Shown here: one piece after another, positions 61,097 to 64,000 of the stretch
How positions within the stretch are numbered: the first letter of the stretch is position 1
How the letters are laid out: the number at the start of each line of letters is the position of its first letter
Source: Eudromia elegans
Lineage: Eukaryota > Chordata > Aves > Tinamiformes > Tinamidae
Length of the DNA stretch: 64,000 nucleotides
Assembly (NCBI GenBank): GCA_003342815.1
Contig: PTEX01000232.1
Location: forward strand, 915,475-979,474
Direction: 5' to 3'
Notes under the pieces: model-generated
Database searches by the model: none
What the model was told of the DNA's origin: nothing
Seen by the model: the letters and a program-made list of their open reading frames with translations, nothing else
Program-made: the position numbers and the translations under genes

Positions 61097-61127
61097 CCAG
61101 AGACTCCTGCTCCTCAATACATCTACA

Positions 61128-62273
61128 AATGGCACCTAAAGAGGGATTGAATAAGTGATTGGGGAGGATCATACAGGAGAGCAAGCTTGGCAGGATGGAT
61201 CAGACACAACATCTTGTGCACACATTTGGAAACTAAAGAGGCTGTAGCTACCAGCACGGGGTAGGAGCCTAGCTGCTGAGGATGATGGGGATGGTCCACG
61301 ACTAAGGAGACGGAGAAAGGGCTTCAGGCTATGCAGCATATTCTGGATAAGTCTGGGAGAGAGAATGAAATCAATGGGAAAAAAAGAAAATGAAAGGGAA
61401 AGGCAAAGGGAAAGGAAAGAAAAAAAAGAAGGGAAAGCTCTAGAACTGTCTTTAAAGGCTTGTCAGGAGGTAGTGCAAGCCACTGAAATGAACCTCGAAG
61501 CAGCAACTGCAGTGGATCTAACCTGGCAATGGCCGCCTCAGCAGAACAATCAAGTGGACTGCTGCTGATCCCCAGAAGATATCCCTGCAGGGTATGAGAA
61601 AACGGGAAAGGGCTCCCTTTGGTGCCTGGGAATGGCAAGTCAGATATGTAACACCCCTTGTGATCCATGCCCCTGAGAAGCATGGAATATATGCTCATGT
61701 CATGGCGCCACTGCCCCAGCAAGAAGTATCCGCTGGAGGTACGGTAGCTCAGGTATACTGGCGGACCCGACTAAAGGGAAAACCTAGGCGGATGTGGTCC
61801 GCTCAGACAACAGAGGGAACATGGACGCGCAAAACTGCAGGCTTGAGGGAAGGGGGAGGCAATGTGACAATTATCACGGAAAAGGATCAGCTGCCAAAAC
61901 GGCCCATCCCAACCAAAGACAACTTAGATGTAGTAACTGAGCTTATGAGTCAGGTTATGCTGTGGGCATGGTCTCACAGGTAGAACAAACTCAGCTGAAA
62001 GAAGCGTCAAAGCCTCAACCTCTGCTCTGCTGAGGTGCCTGCGAAAGGCTCTGGAAGAAGGAGAGAGTTTGTAGCCATCCTGCTGTGTGGGATGGATTTG
62101 GTAAGGTTTTATGGGATTATTCTACTTGGGGAGAACTTGACTGCGTCCTCGGAAGGACAGCAAGAAAGGCCTTTTGGGGGGTTTGGAAGTATTGCCAAAG
62201 CCAGCCCCCTGGCTATTGTGCTTGGGGTCACTAACCGCCCCTGCGACAAAAAAAAAAACAAAAAAGGGGGAGA
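61128..62273 (+). pseudogene. retroviral internal remnant, no intact gene
   Basis: This holds the putative primer-binding site (61130-61136), a purine-rich low-complexity stretch (61365-61435), an open frame of 129 codons (61594-61983) and the polypurine tract. The 129-codon frame (HAPEKHGIYAHVMAPLPQQ and so on) looks protein-like but I cannot place it in gag, pol or env. It may be a degraded retroviral segment or captured sequence. Other frames are short. Confidence 0.5.
62248..62273 (+). other. polypurine tract
   Basis: An A-rich run ending AAAAAAGGGGGAGA lies directly against the TGTAGGG that opens the 3' LTR, as needed for plus-strand priming. Confidence 0.85.
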
Positions 62274-62457
62274 TGTAGGGCCCTGTGTGTAGGGTTCTGT
62301 GAACAATAGGCTCACCGGAAGGTCAATTAGCACCCTAGCTAATGGAGGCTAATAACATCTGTGAGAAAACCTCTGAAGGAAATAGGACTAATTGGCTTCA
62401 ATCTGACGCTGGAGATAATGACTCCTGCTCTGTTCCATCCACTGGCACTCTACCACA
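62274..62457 (+). repeat. 3' LTR
   Basis: Starts TGTAGGG and ends approximately at CTACCACA. The end is inferred by comparison with the 5' copy, so it may be off by some bases. Confidence 0.7.
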
Positions 62458-62722
62458 AGTCCATGGTATAGCCAGCCCTTGCAGACAATGTTTTACTCAT
62501 GAGCTAAAAATACACGGCGTAGATGGTCTACTCAAGCAGAAGAACTGTCAGAACTTATGTTTGTAAGCAGGTGTCTCAGAGTGCTTGCAGTGCGGACAAG
62601 GGTCTGAAAGCCCAATAAGATACCAAAGATACCAAAAAAAAGCATGCGTGCGGGAGGGAGATCTGCTCACTGTTGCCATCGAGCGATGAAGCTCAGGTAC
62701 TGGAGTCTGTTCCTAAACTAGC
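62458..62722. other. unassigned spacer between the retroviral element and the telomere-like tract
   Basis: No gene or family is recognised. Contains a short A-run near 62634. Confidence 0.4.
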
Positions 62723-62785
62723 ATTAGGGTAGAGGGTTAGGGGCTAGGGTTAGGGCTAGGGGATAGGTTTAGGGTTACGGTTAGC
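62723..62785 (+). repeat. degenerate interstitial telomere-like (TTAGGG) tract
   Basis: About ten TTAGGG-related units lie in one strand (for example TTAGGGTAGAGGGTTAGG and CTAGGGTTAGGGCTAGG), with substitutions and one-base changes. It stops where the GC-rich minisatellite flank begins. Confidence 0.85.
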
Positions 62786-62813
62786 CTCGCGCTGCCACGC
62801 TATATCCTGACAT

Positions 62814-63721
62814 GCCCTCCGTGCGCCCGTGGCCGGGGGCACACTGTGGCCACTGGTGGGGCCCCCAAGGCCCTCCGTGCGCCCGTGGCCCGTCTCCCCC
62901 CTGCGGCCTCTCGGGCAGTCCCCAAGGCCCTCCGTGCGCCCGTGGCCCGTCTCCCCCCTGCGGCCTCTCGGGCAGTCCCCAGGGCCCTCCGTGTGCCCGT
63001 GGCCGCGGGACCCTGCGGTCTCTCCTGTGGCCTGCAGGGAATCCGTGCGCCTGAGCCTGCCCAGGCCATGCCACCTCTTGTGTGGCCTCAAGGGCCCTCC
63101 ATGTGCCCGTGGCCACCTGGGCCTTGCGGTCTCTCATGCGGCCACCATGGCCCTGTGTGCGCCCATGGCCGCCTGGGCCCTGCGGCCTCGTGCGGCCCTG
63201 AGGGCCCTCCGTGCGCCTGTGGTCGCCCAGGCCCTGCAGCCTATCTTATGGCCCCCAGGGCCCTCTGTGCATCCATCACCGCCCGGGCACTGCAGCGTCT
63301 CATGTGTTCGCGGGACTCTCGGTGTGCCCGTGGCAGGGGTAACCCTGTGACTTCTCATGTGGCCCCCAGGACCCTCCGTGCGCCCGTGGTCGGGAGGACA
63401 CTGCAGCCTCTCGTGCGGCCTCTAGTGCCCTCTGTGTGCCCCTGGCCACCCGGGCCCTGCGACCTCTCGTGCTGCCCCCAGGGCCCTCCGTGCACCCATG
63501 GCCAGGGGGACACTGCGGCCTCTCGTGCTGCCCCCAGGGCCCTCCGTGCAGCCATGGTCAGGGGGACACTGCGGCCTCTCGTGTGGTCGCCAGGGCCCTC
63601 CGTGCGCCCGTGGACGCCCAGGCCCTGCGGCGTCTCGTGCAGCCCCCAGTACCCTCCGTGCGCCCATGGCCGTGGGGACACCGTGATCTCTCGTGCAGCC
63701 CCCAGGGCGTTCCGTGCACCC
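62814..63721 (+). repeat. GC-rich minisatellite, unit about 55-57 bp, about 17 copies
   Basis: The word GCCCTCCGTGCGCCCGTGG, or a close variant, recurs every 53-57 bases, accompanied by CTGCGGCCTCTCGTGCGGCC. Two adjacent copies (62877-62933 and 62934-62990) are almost identical at 57 bp. Because the unit length is divisible by three and stop-poor, all frames stay open for long distances; this is not evidence of coding. Confidence 0.92.
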
Positions 63722-64000
63722 ACTTGAGTGATGCCAGAAACCTGGAACCCGGGCTTCCTTGACTTTGGCAAGGAGACTTGCAAAAGGGATTATGCGACTT
63801 GGCATGACTGGAAGCACTCAGATCCATACAGCCGTGGTCCAGCCGCCCTGGAAGCAGGTAGATGTGCAGCCCCGGTGCTGTAGGAGGGAAGCGTGACAGA
63901 CTGGAGAGCAGGCGGGAGGTCCCTCCTTCCTTTCTGTGCAGCTCTTGCTGCCTAGAGGGCTTTCTGCAAGGATTCAGTGTTTTTGCACCGTGCCTCCCCA
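63722..64000. other. right edge, unassigned
   Basis: Unique-looking sequence after the minisatellite. There is no recognisable exon, although a 63760-63859 stretch is open in one frame and is followed by AG|GTAGAT. Confidence 0.35.

Larger units (their letters stand above)
60478..61127 (+). repeat. 5' LTR, interrupted by a nested LTR
   Basis: The parts 60478-60622 and 61097-61127 together give about 176 bp, close to the 184 bp of the 3' LTR. The resumption is visible as GACTCCTGCTC on both sides of the comparison. Confidence 0.7.
60478..62457 (+). mobile_element. degenerate endogenous retrovirus with two LTRs and a gutted interior
   Basis: A direct repeat starts TGTAGGG at 60478 and again at 62274, and is readable for about 144 bases with roughly 22 mismatches counted by eye. 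The 3' copy is preceded by a textbook polypurine tract (A-rich, then AAAAAAGGGGGAGA, 62248-62273). The 5' LTR appears to end CA at 61126-61127, followed by two bases and TGGCACC at 61130, the geometry of a primer-binding site. The 5' LTR is split by a nested solo LTR. The interior (61128-62273) is only 1.15 kb and has no recognisable gag, pol or env. The element is incapable of coding for a virus. No clear target-site duplication was found. Confidence 0.8.

Noticed and set aside
62846..63727. A 293-codon open frame and several others over the right-hand tandem array
   Set aside because: It is a translation of the GC-rich minisatellite, whose 57-bp unit keeps frame and lacks stops. There is no splice context, start context or family similarity.
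63760..63859. A possible exon at the right edge, ending AG|GTAGAT
   Set aside because: Open frame is short, no family similarity is recognised, and the window ends before a partner exon could be tested.

Overview
The window is vertebrate nuclear DNA, almost certainly avian. The genes have short GT-AG exons, the interspersed repeats are mainly CR1-type LINE fragments (most in reverse orientation), promoters lie in CpG islands, and the order FAM83C - EIF6 - MMP24 matches the conserved block known from human 20q11.22. No bacterial-type genes, operons, CRISPR arrays or tRNA/rRNA genes were found. I cannot name the species from sequence alone.

Layout. 1-838: 3' part of the last coding exon of FAM83C (+). 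839-1685: short spacer running into a CpG island. 1686-5672: complete EIF6 (+, six coding exons, 245 aa), the 60S ribosome anti-association factor. 5673-13164: gene-poor spacer with two CR1 fragments, short tandem repeats and a CpG-rich block carrying a 29-bp triplication. 13165-50183: complete MMP24 / MT5-MMP (-, nine coding exons, 600 aa), a membrane metalloproteinase; its introns are mostly plain sequence with one CR1 copy, one CR1 tail, a 50-A homopolymer and an AT-rich tract. 50184-51980: spacer between divergent genes, with the MMP24 CpG promoter and a 0.7-kb CR1. 51981-59051: a ten-exon + strand gene that I could splice in frame throughout (906 aa). It resembles the N-terminus of sperm fibrous-sheath protein FSIP2 but is far shorter. 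59052-64000: repeat-rich edge. It holds an old endogenous retrovirus with both LTRs and almost no internal genes, a second compact reverse-strand solo LTR nested in its 5' LTR, a degenerate TTAGGG telomere-like tract, and a GC-rich minisatellite with a unit of about 57 bp.

The genes are not a functional pathway; they are a syntenic block. FAM83C is probably a CK1 scaffold, EIF6 acts in 60S maturation, MMP24 in pericellular and neural proteolysis, and the FSIP2-like gene probably in the sperm flagellum. The points most worth a second look are: the short FSIP2-like gene head-to-head with MMP24; loss of the juxtamembrane furin motif in MMP24; replacement of Ser235 by Asn in eIF6; and the nested LTR / telomere-like / minisatellite composite at the right edge. 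Exon boundaries were placed by hand from splice sites, reading-frame continuity and remembered family sequences; no alignment was run.
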